A stretch of DNA of 64,000 bases from Coleofasciculus sp937127375 (GTDB lineage Bacteria; Cyanobacteriota; Cyanobacteriia; Cyanobacteriales; Coleofasciculaceae): NCBI GenBank assembly GCA_040218875.1, contig JAVJQP010000107.1; one strand, 5' to 3'. Numbering within the stretch: position 1 is the first letter of the stretch; every line of letters starts with the position of its first letter. Shown in pieces: positions 51,517 through 59,779 of the stretch. The position numbers were made by a program, and so were the translations under genes. The notes beneath the pieces are model-generated. The model searched no databases. It was not told the DNA's origin and was given only the letters and a program-made list of their open reading frames with translations.

Positions 51517-53547
51517 ATGCACCTACCGACTTACCTAGCTCAAGTCCTACCCGGACCGATTACTGACCCTGTAGCCGTTTTCCTCACCATTTTGGCGATT
51601 ATGTTAGTCGCTCCCCTGCTATTTGAGCGACTGCAACTCCCTGGTATTGTCGGGTTAATCCTCGCTGGTGTGGTGGTTGGACCCCATGTTCTGGGTCTGC
51701 TGGAACGTGACAGTACAATTGTTCTATTAGGAACCGTCGGGTTGCTATTTTTGATGTTCATGGCGGGGTTGGAAACCAGCCTAAATGACCTTAAATACAA
51801 TGCTAGTAAAGCCGTCATTTTTGGGTTAACTACCTTTACTGTGCCGATGGTGCTGGGGACACTTACCATGTTGGTGTTGGGATATGGCGTCTTAGCCGCC
51901 ATACTGGTAGCCTCATGCTTCGCGTCTCATACCCTCCTAGCATTACCCCTGTTGAACAAGCTGGGAATTATGCGAACTCAGGCTGTAACCGCGACTCTGG
52001 GAGCAACCTTAATTACCAATGTTTTGGCATTATTAGTATTAGCCGTTGTCCTCAAAGCAGATGGCGGAACACTCACCCTTAGTTTTTGGTTATTTCTGAT
52101 TCCAGCGCTTTGTATTTATACATTTGCCACCCTCTGGGGTGTTCCTAAAATCGGTCGCTGGTTTTTCCGGCGGTTTGGACATGACGAAGGTGCAGAATTT
52201 ATCTTTGTTCTGGCGACGTTATTTGTCATTTCTTATCTAGCAGGTTTGATTGAAATTGAACCGATTATCGGTGCATTTTTAGCAGGAATTGCCCTGACGC
52301 CACTGATTCCCCAACTGAGTCCTTTGATGAATCGGATTCAGTTTATTGGTAACACCTTATTCGTGCCATTTTTTCTGATTTCTGTAGGAATGCTGATTAA
52401 CCCCCTGGTGTTAATCCAGCAACCAAAATCTATTTTAATTGCGGCTGTTATTGTTGTCGTTGAAGTAATCAGTAAGTTTCTCGCGGCTTGGGGAACAGGG
52501 AAGTGGTTTGGCTTTCGATTTCCCAGCATCATGATCATGTTTGGTCTGACCATAGCTCAAGCCGCTTCCACGCTAGCCGCGATTACAGTTGCCTATGATG
52601 TCGAACTGGTTGATGAGTTAACCGTTAATGGCATTATTGCCATGATCCTAGTTACTTGTATTGGTTCGCCCTGGATCACTGAGCGCTGGGGTAAGAAAGT
52701 CGAAACTGTCCAAACTCTCTCAGTTGAAACCGAAAGTTCTCAGCGATTGGGGAAGCGCGTTCTCGTTCCGGTGGCTAATCCCAATACTGAAGATAACCTG
52801 CTGCAATTGGCATTAATCTTGGCAAAAACTGCTCAAGGAATATTACTACCACTTCATGTTATTTCCGATAAATATAAACCTGTAACTCCCCAAGCAAAGA
52901 TGCTACAAACCCAGCTCTTAGCCACAGCAGAAGCCATCGCTCATGCCGCCGTAACTCAGGTGGAGTCAATTGGTCGAGTGGATGATGCAATTGACAGAGG
53001 AATTACCCGCACAGCATCAGAACGTGATGCCAGTCTGATTATTTGTGGGTGGAAAGGATACTCAACCACTCGCGAGAATTTTTTTGGCAGTGTTATCGAT
53101 AATGTAATCCAGCGATCCCCTGTCCCCGTATTAATTAGTCGGTTTTCCCAACCGATTGAAAATACCCGACGAGTTCTTTTAGCCGCAGACGTTCAAACTA
53201 CGTCATCGGCTACATTTAAACAAACCGTAGAAGTCGCTGATAATTTAGCCAAAGAAATCAAAGCAACGCTCCAACTTATGGTGGTGGCGACTCACTCGAA
53301 ACCGTTCAGGCTACAGCCAGAATCAGTTGGGTTAAGTATCGATACTCCGCTAATGCGAGTGCGGGGAAATTTTGTCAAAAACGTTTCCCGCCTGCTGCAA
53401 AGGGACGACTTGCTAATTTTAATGGCATACACGGATTCTACTCGTTTATTAAGTTTGCCAGGGCAACTGATCGAACCCGAGGTGATCGCACGAACTCATC
53501 CCGATACCTCGATGATTGTAGTTCACTTTCCGAAGACTACTTTATAA
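51517..53547 (+). CDS. CPA2-type cation/proton antiporter with universal-stress domains
   Basis: This 676-residue protein has about 12 membrane segments in its first 390 residues, including QLPGIVGLILAGVVVGPHVL and EPIIGAFLAGIALTPLIPQL. They define the CPA2 (KefB/NapA-like) fold; NapA-type ND or QD residues are not obvious. Two Usp-like modules follow from about 405: RVLVPVANPNTEDNLLQLAL, then SLIICGWKGYSTTRENFFGS with the glycine-rich nucleotide loop VIDNVIQRSPVPVLI. The soluble part probably regulates transport through nucleotides. It sits between kdpC and kdpD, so it is likely a K+ or Na+ efflux partner to the Kdp uptake pump (inference). Confidence 0.88.
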   Translation: MHLPTYLAQVLPGPITDPVAVFLTILAIMLVAPLLFERLQLPGIVGLILAGVVVGPHVLGLLERDSTIVLLGTVGLLFLMFMAGLETSLNDLKYNASKAVIFGLTTFTVPMVLGTLTMLVLGYGVLAAILVASCFASHTLLALPLLNKLGIMRTQAVTATLGATLITNVLALLVLAVVLKADGGTLTLSFWLFLIPALCIYTFATLWGVPKIGRWFFRRFGHDEGAEFIFVLATLFVISYLAGLIEIEPIIGAFLAGIALTPLIPQLSPLMNRIQFIGNTLFVPFFLISVGMLINPLVLIQQPKSILIAAVIVVVEVISKFLAAWGTGKWFGFRFPSIMIMFGLTIAQAASTLAAITVAYDVELVDELTVNGIIAMILVTCIGSPWITERWGKKVETVQTLSVETESSQRLGKRVLVPVANPNTEDNLLQLALILAKTAQGILLPLHVISDKYKPVTPQAKMLQTQLLATAEAIAHAAVTQVESIGRVDDAIDRGITRTASERDASLIICGWKGYSTTRENFFGSVIDNVIQRSPVPVLISRFSQPIENTRRVLLAADVQTTSSATFKQTVEVADNLAKEIKATLQLMVVATHSKPFRLQPESVGLSIDTPLMRVRGNFVKNVSRLLQRDDLLILMAYTDSTRLLSLPGQLIEPEVIARTHPDTSMIVVHFPKTTL

Positions 53548-53572
53548 GTTAATTTCTACGTTTTGATCCGCG

Positions 53573-54697
53573 ATGATTAATAAAGACGAACTCACCCATT
53601 CATCCGCTTCCCCTGAATCTTTTGAACCCCCTACCAGCCGTCGCGGAAAACACCGTCTGTATATCGGTATGGCACCGGGCGTGGGTAAAACCTATCGAAT
53701 GTTACAAGAAGCGCATCGACTTAGAGAAGAAGGAATTGATGTCGTTATTGGGTTATTAGAAACTCACGGACGCCAGGAGACAGCAGCAGCCGCTGAGGGA
53801 CTAGAAATGGTTCCCCGTTTATCTATATGTCGAGGAAACACAACGCTTACGGAAATGGACACCAATGCAATTCTGGCGCGTCAACCGCAACTGGTATTAG
53901 TTGATGAACTCGCCCATACGAATATAAAGGGTTTGCCTAGGGAAAAACGTTATCAAGATGTTGAAGTTATTTTAGATGCCGGGATTGATGTTTTTTCTAC
54001 CGTTAATATTCAACATTTAGAAAGTCTCAATGATTTAGTTGCCAAAATTACCGGGGTTGTCGTGCGAGAACGAATACCCGATCGCCTCTTGGATGAAGCC
54101 GACGAAGTGGTTATTGTCGATGTCACGCCAGAAACTTTAGAAGAAAGATTAATCGAAGGGAAAATTTACGCCCCTGAAAAAATCGAACAATCTCTACAGA
54201 ATTTCTTCCAACGCCGAAACTTACTCGCTTTACGAGAATTGGCACTGCGGGAAGTGGCTGACAACTTGGAAGCCGTGGCTGAAAAGTCTACCCTAACAGG
54301 CAAATTTTACAGCGTTCACGAACGGGTGTTAGTTTGTGTGTCCACCTATCCTAATTCAGCTCAATTGCTACGACGGGGGGCGCGGTTAGCGACTATTATG
54401 CGAGCCCGTTTATATGGATTGTTTGTGGCTCACCCTGAACAGTTTCTCACCAAAGATGAAAGCCTCTATATAGAAATGTGTGAGCATTTTTGTCAGGAAT
54501 TTGGGGGTGAATTTTTACACGTCACCAGCACCAATATTCCCAACGCGATCGCTAAAGTAGCACATAACTACCACATTACTCAAGTCGTGGTGGGACAAAC
54601 TCATAAATCCCGATGGCAGTTAGCCTTACGAGGTTCTCCTGTGCAGCAGTTGCTGCGGTATCTCAAGGATGTTGACTTGCACATCATTGCCACCTAG
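53573..54697 (+). CDS. kdpD: Truncated KdpD sensor (N-terminal KdpD and Usp domains only)
   Basis: This 374-residue protein contains the KdpD domain with Walker A GMAPGVGKTYRM (about 31-42), GLLETHGRQET, Walker B LVLVDELAHTN (about 121-131) and RYQDVEVILDAGIDVFSTVN. A Usp domain follows from about 250 (ERVLVCVSTYPNSAQLLRRG). It ends at VDLHIIAT, without membrane segments, HisKA or ATPase domains. Short KdpD proteins are known in cyanobacteria; how they signal is unclear, since no kinase is attached. The nearby complete kinase/regulator pair is a candidate partner. The start lies 25 bases after the antiporter. Confidence 0.9.
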   Translation: MINKDELTHSSASPESFEPPTSRRGKHRLYIGMAPGVGKTYRMLQEAHRLREEGIDVVIGLLETHGRQETAAAAEGLEMVPRLSICRGNTTLTEMDTNAILARQPQLVLVDELAHTNIKGLPREKRYQDVEVILDAGIDVFSTVNIQHLESLNDLVAKITGVVVRERIPDRLLDEADEVVIVDVTPETLEERLIEGKIYAPEKIEQSLQNFFQRRNLLALRELALREVADNLEAVAEKSTLTGKFYSVHERVLVCVSTYPNSAQLLRRGARLATIMRARLYGLFVAHPEQFLTKDESLYIEMCEHFCQEFGGEFLHVTSTNIPNAIAKVAHNYHITQVVVGQTHKSRWQLALRGSPVQQLLRYLKDVDLHIIAT

Positions 54698-54819
54698 GCT
54701 AATTGGAGTTCCCTACCCCCACCGCTTGCACTTATTCAGCAGTCCCTATTTGCTACTGTCAGAGTGTAAGTCCCGTGCGGTCAAGCCAGACAATAGTGGT
54801 TGTGGCTAAATTAGCTTAT

Positions 54820-55135
54820 CCGGCGATTCATCCCACGCTCTAATCTTCGATTGAGCGTGGGATGAATCGCCAGTTTATTATTGACAACTTGCTTGTTGTA
54901 AGCTAATATTAAGGGCAAATTGTTTTTGTATTTCATTGACAAAGCTGTAAAAGCTGGTAAATTGACAGCAAAAACTAAATTCCATAACTACAGTTTCTCT
55001 TGCGATAAGCAATAAGTGGGCTCTTGCGTATTCCCCACTATAAAACGCCGGAAGCGTCGTTCTGAAACGGAACCCCAAAGGAAGCCTACAACCGTACCCG
55101 CAGGGTCGGTGTAGGAGGACGTCACAGAAGGATGA
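54820..55135 (+). mobile_element. Deleted relative of the element at 31660-33343
   Basis: The left end is a long hairpin GGCGATTCATCCCACGCTC/GAGCGTGGGATGAATCGCC (54823-54871). The right end (about 55020-55135) matches the tnpB 3' end and right hairpin of the intact element: ACGCCGGAAGCGTCGTTC, AAGGAAGCCTACAACCG and GGTCGGTGTAGGAGGA. Nearly all of tnpB is gone, leaving about 315 bases. No gene is seen in the rest of 54698-55300. Confidence 0.75.
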
Positions 55136-55300
55136 AGGAGAAAACCCAGGTTTGCCTTCATCCTTACTGTTTTTTCCGGCAAATCCTCAGTCAGAGGGAA
55201 CATTCCAGCCTGGTTTTGCCTCATAATTTAGTAAGGAGAGAAAAAGTCTCCTGAATTTGTACTGCGATACTATCGACCTTTTGTAGAAAGAAGCACTGCC

Positions 55301-55501
55301 ATGGTTCAATACTCCATTAGTGCCACCAACAATCCCAAAAAACCGATCAAACTTAGCATCTGGGAATCGGCTGTGCTAACCGACTCTCGCGTTCGCCCCT
55401 TTCACTTCAAAGCGAATTATAGCTGTGAGACTCTACCCGAAGCCATGGAGATTCTCCGACAAGTTGAGACGGAGTCCCAACAATACGAGGCGGTTGCCTA
55501 A
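55301..55501 (+). CDS. Short hypothetical protein
   Basis: This 66-residue protein starts MVQYSISATNNPKKPIKLSI and ends VETESQQYEAVA. I do not recognise it. It has a weak upstream AGAAAG, no membrane segment, and a composition like real small cyanobacterial proteins (a beta-like first half, and a helix LPEAMEILRQVETES at the end). It is isolated between a transposon remnant and repeats. Confidence 0.5.
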   Translation: MVQYSISATNNPKKPIKLSIWESAVLTDSRVRPFHFKANYSCETLPEAMEILRQVETESQQYEAVA

Positions 55502-55703
55502 TAAACCAAAGGACAAATGACGAATATAGTATCGTTATCGACTAACCCTCCGCTACCGATCATAGGTAAAAAAAACGGATCTTCCGGACTTAGTGTGCTA
55601 AAATATCAGTTTTCATGAGCCAGGAAGCTTGCCACACAAGCACTGTAGCTTTTAATCGCCTCAAAATATAGCAACCGCCATAGCGGTTAGGACGCATCTT
55701 ATG

Positions 55704-55731
55704 GTAGAGACGTTGCATGCAACGTCTCTAC
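55704..55731. repeat. 28-bp perfect palindrome, GTAGAGACG family
   Basis: Identical to 326-353 and 42671-42698. Here it lies inside a larger inverted repeat (TTAGGAC near 55687 and GTCCTAA near 55745), next to an AACCGC-CATA-GCGGTT hairpin at about 55674-55687. It is in the gene-free gap 55502-55882. Confidence 0.9.
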
Positions 55732-55800
55732 AACAGTTCGGAAAGTCCTAATCAATGTGTCTACTGCTATAAATTGAAATTTGGGTAAAAATGGTTAAAG

Positions 55801-55862
55801 CTATTGCTGTCCAATATTTGGACAAATCAAACTAACAATTTAGCACACTAACTACGGAAGAC
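55801..55862. repeat. Dispersed repeat ending CACACTAACTACGGAAGA, copy 2
   Basis: The last 38 bases are identical to about 31335-31372. This copy ends 21 bases from the stop of the peptidoglycan hydrolase gene; the first copy sits upstream of the CHAT gene. Confidence 0.8.
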
Positions 55863-55882
55863 CCCCCAAGACACGCATTAAC

Positions 55883-57076
55883 TCAAAATCCATAGCTCCA
55901 CCGAGCGCGATACCCTCTCACATCAATATGGGTAAAACAGCTAGCACTAGCTAATCCACCCCGATTTCCCCACCAGGATTCTAGGCGCTGATTAACTTGG
56001 GGTGGGGAGATTCCTTGAACCACAAAATCCACAGCATCACCAACTAAATGCCTGGATTTTGTTGCCCCTCCGACTTTACGATTAGTTACTGGATCACGAT
56101 ACCAAGAATTTATAGTAATCGGACGAGTACCCAAATATTCTCTCACTTCTTCCATCACATGAGCCACTCTCAAAATCCCCTCAACCACTTCATTATTCAC
56201 GGGAATCCTTGAGCCATTCATTGTCGCTTCCGCCCAACTAAAGTGTCCACCTTCGAGAATTGGATTTCCCAGATAGACTGTTCCTAATTTGGGTACGGTG
56301 ATGGGACGTCCTTTATTTGGTGAAGCAATTTTAGTTTCGGGTTCTTCTGCTTTATCGCTGGGGCGATTATTCGGTTCCGTTCCCTGAATTTCGATATGTT
56401 CTTTGAAAACATACCAATCACTCTGATTATTCTGCCCTAACAAAACTCCATCGGGTAACAGGACTTTGACGTGTCCTCCCTCAGAAGGATCATCCTCAAT
56501 AATTTCCAGGCGAGTACCCCCTTTTACCGTGATTTTTTCTTCTGGTTTGAGCCGAAATGATTGATCGGGTCGCGCTTTAAATACTGTATCGGATAAGACC
56601 TTGATTTTAATGCCTGTTCCCGGTTTAGGGATATCAATGATTTTCTGGGATTGGAGATAGTAAACAATCGCCGCTGCTCCAATGGTGGTTGATGGATGCT
56701 TCAGAACCGTGGTGCCACCCCAAACCCACTCGGATTCATCTCCCACTCCATGTCTAAATCCATTCCACAAGTCAAACCCCCACAGATAAGCACCGAGGGT
56801 GCGAGTTCGGGCTTTATGGAACTCCTTAGCCAGTAAAATTTCTGTCACTTTTTTCACAAATAAGTCAGGTTCGCGGAGGTTCCACTCACTGTAGTGAAGA
56901 ACTGCTGCAAACCACCATGGAATGCCTGTCGCTTGTTCAACGGTTTCATAGTGTTGTCGCAGATCCTTCATTCGCTCAACAACTTGCTGAACTTCGGATT
57001 CTTTTTCTTTTTGTAAGTTACAGGTCAGGAAGGCTTTTTCGTAGTCAGGTAAGAGTGTCTTGAGGCGAAAGTCCAT
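55883..57076 (-). CDS. Peptidoglycan hydrolase: lysozyme-like domain plus M15 peptidase
   Basis: This 397-residue protein has a helical N-terminal region resembling the cyanobacterial lysozyme-like family (VVERMKDLRQHYETVEQATG, IPWWFAAVLHYSEWN with a possible catalytic glutamate, and ARTRTLGAYLWGFDLWNGF). The middle is SH3-like and beta-rich (IKVLSDTVFKARPDQSFRL). The C-terminal peptidase M15 domain has zinc ligands in KSRHLVGDAVDFVV (His, Asp) and CFTHIDVRGYRARW (His). It could cut both glycan and peptide parts of the wall. No signal peptide is visible, which recalls phage endolysins or non-classical export. Confidence 0.8.
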   Translation of the reverse strand: MDFRLKTLLPDYEKAFLTCNLQKEKESEVQQVVERMKDLRQHYETVEQATGIPWWFAAVLHYSEWNLREPDLFVKKVTEILLAKEFHKARTRTLGAYLWGFDLWNGFRHGVGDESEWVWGGTTVLKHPSTTIGAAAIVYYLQSQKIIDIPKPGTGIKIKVLSDTVFKARPDQSFRLKPEEKITVKGGTRLEIIEDDPSEGGHVKVLLPDGVLLGQNNQSDWYVFKEHIEIQGTEPNNRPSDKAEEPETKIASPNKGRPITVPKLGTVYLGNPILEGGHFSWAEATMNGSRIPVNNEVVEGILRVAHVMEEVREYLGTRPITINSWYRDPVTNRKVGGATKSRHLVGDAVDFVVQGISPPQVNQRLESWWGNRGGLASASCFTHIDVRGYRARWSYGF

Positions 57077-57386
57077 AGTTGTGTTTAGCCCTTTTGGAAC
57101 AATTAACTCTAGTTAATATTTTACTCTGCTCTAATTGAGACTGGTACGGCTTCGGGGGGGTAAACGTCCCTTTTTATTAGGGTTTTAGCGTTTTTAATGG
57201 GATGATAAATTTAACAATGCAGCAAGCTGTCATGCTTTTGATTCGATAGGTGAGGCTGATGCAAAAGTAGACTGAGAGAGGGTTTGAGGGCTATTTGTAA
57301 AACTTAATATAGTACGGTTTTCTTTTATCCGACTACTTATCACTCCTTTTTTGTCAGACTAACGCGGAAAAATGACCCCGTTATCC

Positions 57387-57542
57387 CTATTCTTTTTTTA
57401 AAGCTCCTAGTCCCCACAAACAGATACCATATATACCTAAATAAGCCCAAAGTTCTAATTCACCACTAACGAGCAACCAAGTCATCACTAAAGGAAAGGT
57501 GATGGCTAGCATGATCACGGCAGTATCATAGTCTAAATTCAT
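57387..57542 (-). CDS. Small two-segment membrane protein
   Basis: From the ATG at 57542 this encodes 51 residues with two hydrophobic segments (TAVIMLAITFPLVMTWLLVS and LWAYLGIYGICLWGLGALKK). Upstream codons to 57578 are less likely. I do not recognise it. It lies between AAGCTGTCATGC (57224) and the inverted end TTTAAATGCCGAACAGCTTA (57643-57662), so it may be cargo of, or an accident within, a repeat element. The gap 57077-57386 has no other gene. Confidence 0.45.
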   Translation of the reverse strand: MNLDYDTAVIMLAITFPLVMTWLLVSGELELWAYLGIYGICLWGLGALKKE

Positions 57543-57625
57543 TGCTTTTATGTGGATACACCATGCTATTTTTGGCATCTAAATTGCTAATACTAATATA
57601 GCAATACTAATATAGCTTAACAAGT

Positions 57626-57663
57626 CATTATTGACATTAAGGTTTAAATGCCGAACAGCTTAG
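57626..57663. repeat. Second copy of the right end of the AAGCTGT..GCATTTAAA element
   Basis: Thirty-eight bases are identical to 8112-8149. A partial left-end partner (AAGCTGTCATGCTTTTGA) lies 400 bases away at about 57224, without a clear target duplication. Confidence 0.7.
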
Positions 57664-57664
57664 C

Positions 57665-58495
57665 TCACACCAATTGCTGAATTTGTTCTGGGGTGATCTG
57701 CTCAACATTGCTAAAAACTTGAGCCGCCCCTGCTTTTTTTAAGGTTTGTTGATAAGCCTCACGGCGTTCTGCTGTTTCCTGAACATGTGGCGGGAGAACA
57801 CCAACACCAACCCAGGTTCTGTCTGGATGAAGGGTTTTGGCTGCTTTAACTGTGTACATATCTGCCACAGTATCTCCCACATAGATGGTAGGCAATGGTT
57901 GCTCAATTTGGTGCTGTTGCTGAAGCTGGTTAATTACTGCCAATAATCCTGTCGGATCAGGTTTACCGGGGGCATCTTCCATCGCCACGAGTACGGGGGC
58001 TGGCAAACCGAGACGTTTTGAAAGAGCATAAAGTGCTTCATTTCGCGTCGCCCCACTAAAAAAGCCCCATAAAATATCGGCTGAGGTTAGATATTCGAGA
58101 TAGTTGGGGTTGAGGAGTAATGGTTCATCACAGATGTATCCTGTCCAATGATTTGGATCAGCACCTCGGTAGCGAGCATTAAAAAAGGCAATCAGGTTAT
58201 CATAATCTAGGGCAACCTGCGATCGCGCCTGACCTCGCTGCTCAAAGTGGCGATAGATGAGCTCTCGTGAGGCTTCCCAATCGTTATTCCATAAGCCTTC
58301 GGATTTGAGGTGGTCAATCTCGGCGGAATACGGGCGATACACTCCGGCGGTAAAATGCTCGACTGTATCCGCGATCGCTCTCCGGTAAGATCCACTCACA
58401 TCCCGGATGACACCATCAATATCGAAAACGACAATCGCTCGTCTAGACCCTGATTTTGTTCTTGATTTTAAAGTTGTCAATGTAAATACTCCCAC
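57665..58495 (-). CDS. HAD-superfamily phosphatase (TIGR01548-like)
   Basis: This 276-residue HAD hydrolase has motif I IVVFDIDGVIRDVSGSYRRA (nucleophile Asp near 23), a helical cap with GLWNNDWEASRELIYRH, motif II in WGFFSGATRNEAL, a lysine in GKPDPTGLLAV, and motif IV in TIYVGDTVADMYTV. The sequence style matches the HAD-IA group often found in cyanobacteria with unknown substrate. It is soluble and complete. It is divergent from PSRP-3. Confidence 0.85.
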   Translation of the reverse strand: MGVFTLTTLKSRTKSGSRRAIVVFDIDGVIRDVSGSYRRAIADTVEHFTAGVYRPYSAEIDHLKSEGLWNNDWEASRELIYRHFEQRGQARSQVALDYDNLIAFFNARYRGADPNHWTGYICDEPLLLNPNYLEYLTSADILWGFFSGATRNEALYALSKRLGLPAPVLVAMEDAPGKPDPTGLLAVINQLQQQHQIEQPLPTIYVGDTVADMYTVKAAKTLHPDRTWVGVGVLPPHVQETAERREAYQQTLKKAGAAQVFSNVEQITPEQIQQLV

Positions 58496-58627
58496 GACTA
58501 ACTCAGTTGCTTAAGCCGTGCAGTTTTATCCCCCGGATAAATCACGAGAGCTTTCACCAACGCTATCCTGTAGAATGATTGATTGTACATTAAGTATAAG
58601 ATACCTGATCTATTGTTGGAGGTCTGT

Positions 58628-58927
58628 TTGTCTAAATTTATCTTAAAAGTTCTCTGGTTAGAAGAGAATGTGGCACTCGCCGTCGATCAAGTCGTGGGTA
58701 AAGGAACTAGCCCGCTGACATCCTACTTTTTCTGGCCCCGGAACGATGCTTGGGAGCAAATCAAAAACGAACTGGAAGCCAAACATTGGATTAGCGAAAT
58801 GGATCGCGTTGAGTTGCTCAACCAAGCGACTGAAGTGATTAACTACTGGCAAGAAGAAGGTAAAAATCGTCCCATGAATGAAGCGCAGGCAAAATTTCCA
58901 GAAGTCACCTTTACAGGTAGCGCCTAG
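58628..58927 (+). CDS. Plastid-specific ribosomal protein 3 homologue (Ycf65)
   Basis: A TTG start at 58628 is chosen because GGAGG (58618-58622) lies 5 bases before it and the family begins near SKFILKVLWLEENVALAVDQ. This gives 99 residues. The conserved centre is TSPLTSYFFWPRNDAWEQIK and the end MNEAQAKFPEVTF. PSRP-3 binds the small subunit in chloroplasts and cyanobacteria. An in-frame ATG at 58583 would add 15 residues unlike the family. Confidence 0.88.
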   Translation: MSKFILKVLWLEENVALAVDQVVGKGTSPLTSYFFWPRNDAWEQIKNELEAKHWISEMDRVELLNQATEVINYWQEEGKNRPMNEAQAKFPEVTFTGSA

Positions 58928-58952
58928 ATCGTCGGTTTAGTCATAGCGGTGC

Positions 58953-58981
58953 GTAGAGACGTTCCGGCGGAATGTCTCTAC
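58953..58981. repeat. Variant GTAGAGACG palindrome, 29 bp
   Basis: The arms GTAGAGACGTTCC and GGAATGTCTCTAC pair through one G-T wobble around GGC. It lies 26 bases past the PSRP-3 stop and may end its transcript. Confidence 0.8.
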
Positions 58982-59049
58982 AACAGAGAAAATCTTGTAG
59001 CTTGTGTTACAGTCTTTCGTTCGGGCATCGATTTCGAGGACACCAACTT

Positions 59050-59077
59050 GTAGAGACGTAGCATGCTACGTCTCTAC
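59050..59077. repeat. GTAGAGACG palindrome with compensatory changes
   Basis: The left half is GTAGAGACGTAGCA and its exact inverse follows. Compared with 326-353, T-to-A and A-to-T changes at paired positions keep the palindrome perfect. It lies 8 bases from the atpC stop. Confidence 0.88.
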
Positions 59078-59084
59078 ATTTGCA

Positions 59085-59498
59085 TCAAACCATACCACCC
59101 GCCGCTTGAAAGCGAGCTCTTGCTCTCTTTAAAGCTTGCGTGGCTTGAATTTTTTCTTGCCGATTCTCACTGGTTTGGACTTGGTTGAGACGCTCTTGGG
59201 CTTGAGAGAAAGCTTCTCGTGCGGCTTCCTTGTCAATCGTCTCTCCCTGTTCCGCCCCATTAACGAGAATGGTTACTTCATCATTTTCAACTTCGGCAAA
59301 TCCGCCCATGAGGGCGATGGGTATCCAGTCTTTACCCGGACGAACTCGCATTACACCAATGTCCAGTGCTGACAACAGGGGGGCGTGACCCGTCAATATA
59401 CCCAGTTGACCCGTAGTACTGGGCAAAATCACTTCTTCGGCATTAGAATCCCAGACAATTTTGTCGGGAGAAACAACTCGAACAGTTAAGCTCATCGA
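59085..59498 (-). CDS. atpC: ATP synthase epsilon subunit
   Basis: The ATG at 59498 has AGGAG 6-10 bases upstream and gives 137 residues starting MSLTVRVVSPDKIVWDSNAE. The N-terminal beta-sandwich shows LPSTTGQLGILTGHAPLLSA; the C-terminal helical pair is EAFSQAQERLNQVQTSENRQ and onward. Epsilon links the rotor stalk to the F1 head and restrains ATP hydrolysis. It follows atpB by about 280 bases, the usual cyanobacterial atpBE unit. Confidence 0.95.
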   Translation of the reverse strand, partial: SMSLTVRVVSPDKIVWDSNAEEVILPSTTGQLGILTGHAPLLSALDIGVMRVRPGKDWIPIALMGGFAEVENDEVTILVNGAEQGETIDKEAAREAFSQAQERLNQVQTSENRQEKIQATQALKRARARFQAAGGMV

Positions 59499-59779
59499 AA
59501 CTCCTTTGAGTCCCAAACCCTGTCTTTATAAGACAGCTTTACAATTAAATGCTGGTTTTTAAATGGAGATAATCCCAGGAACCAGCTCGCCCTGTAATAA
59601 GTCCCTTCGCCTACCCAGTCCAAGATGTCTTGGTATTACCCAACGCCTAACCAATTAGGCAAGCGAGATAGTCCGAACTAGGGAAGTATTCGGAAGTCTG
59701 TGCCAGAACTAGGCTCAATCCGAGCTATTAACCGCTTACGTTGTCCAAACTGGCTGGCTTGGTCAAAACTCGGAAGGGA

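Noticed and set aside
54878..55224. Minus-strand frames of 66 and 78 codons
   Set aside because: They are antisense to the recognisable tnpB 3' remnant and have no protein-like features.
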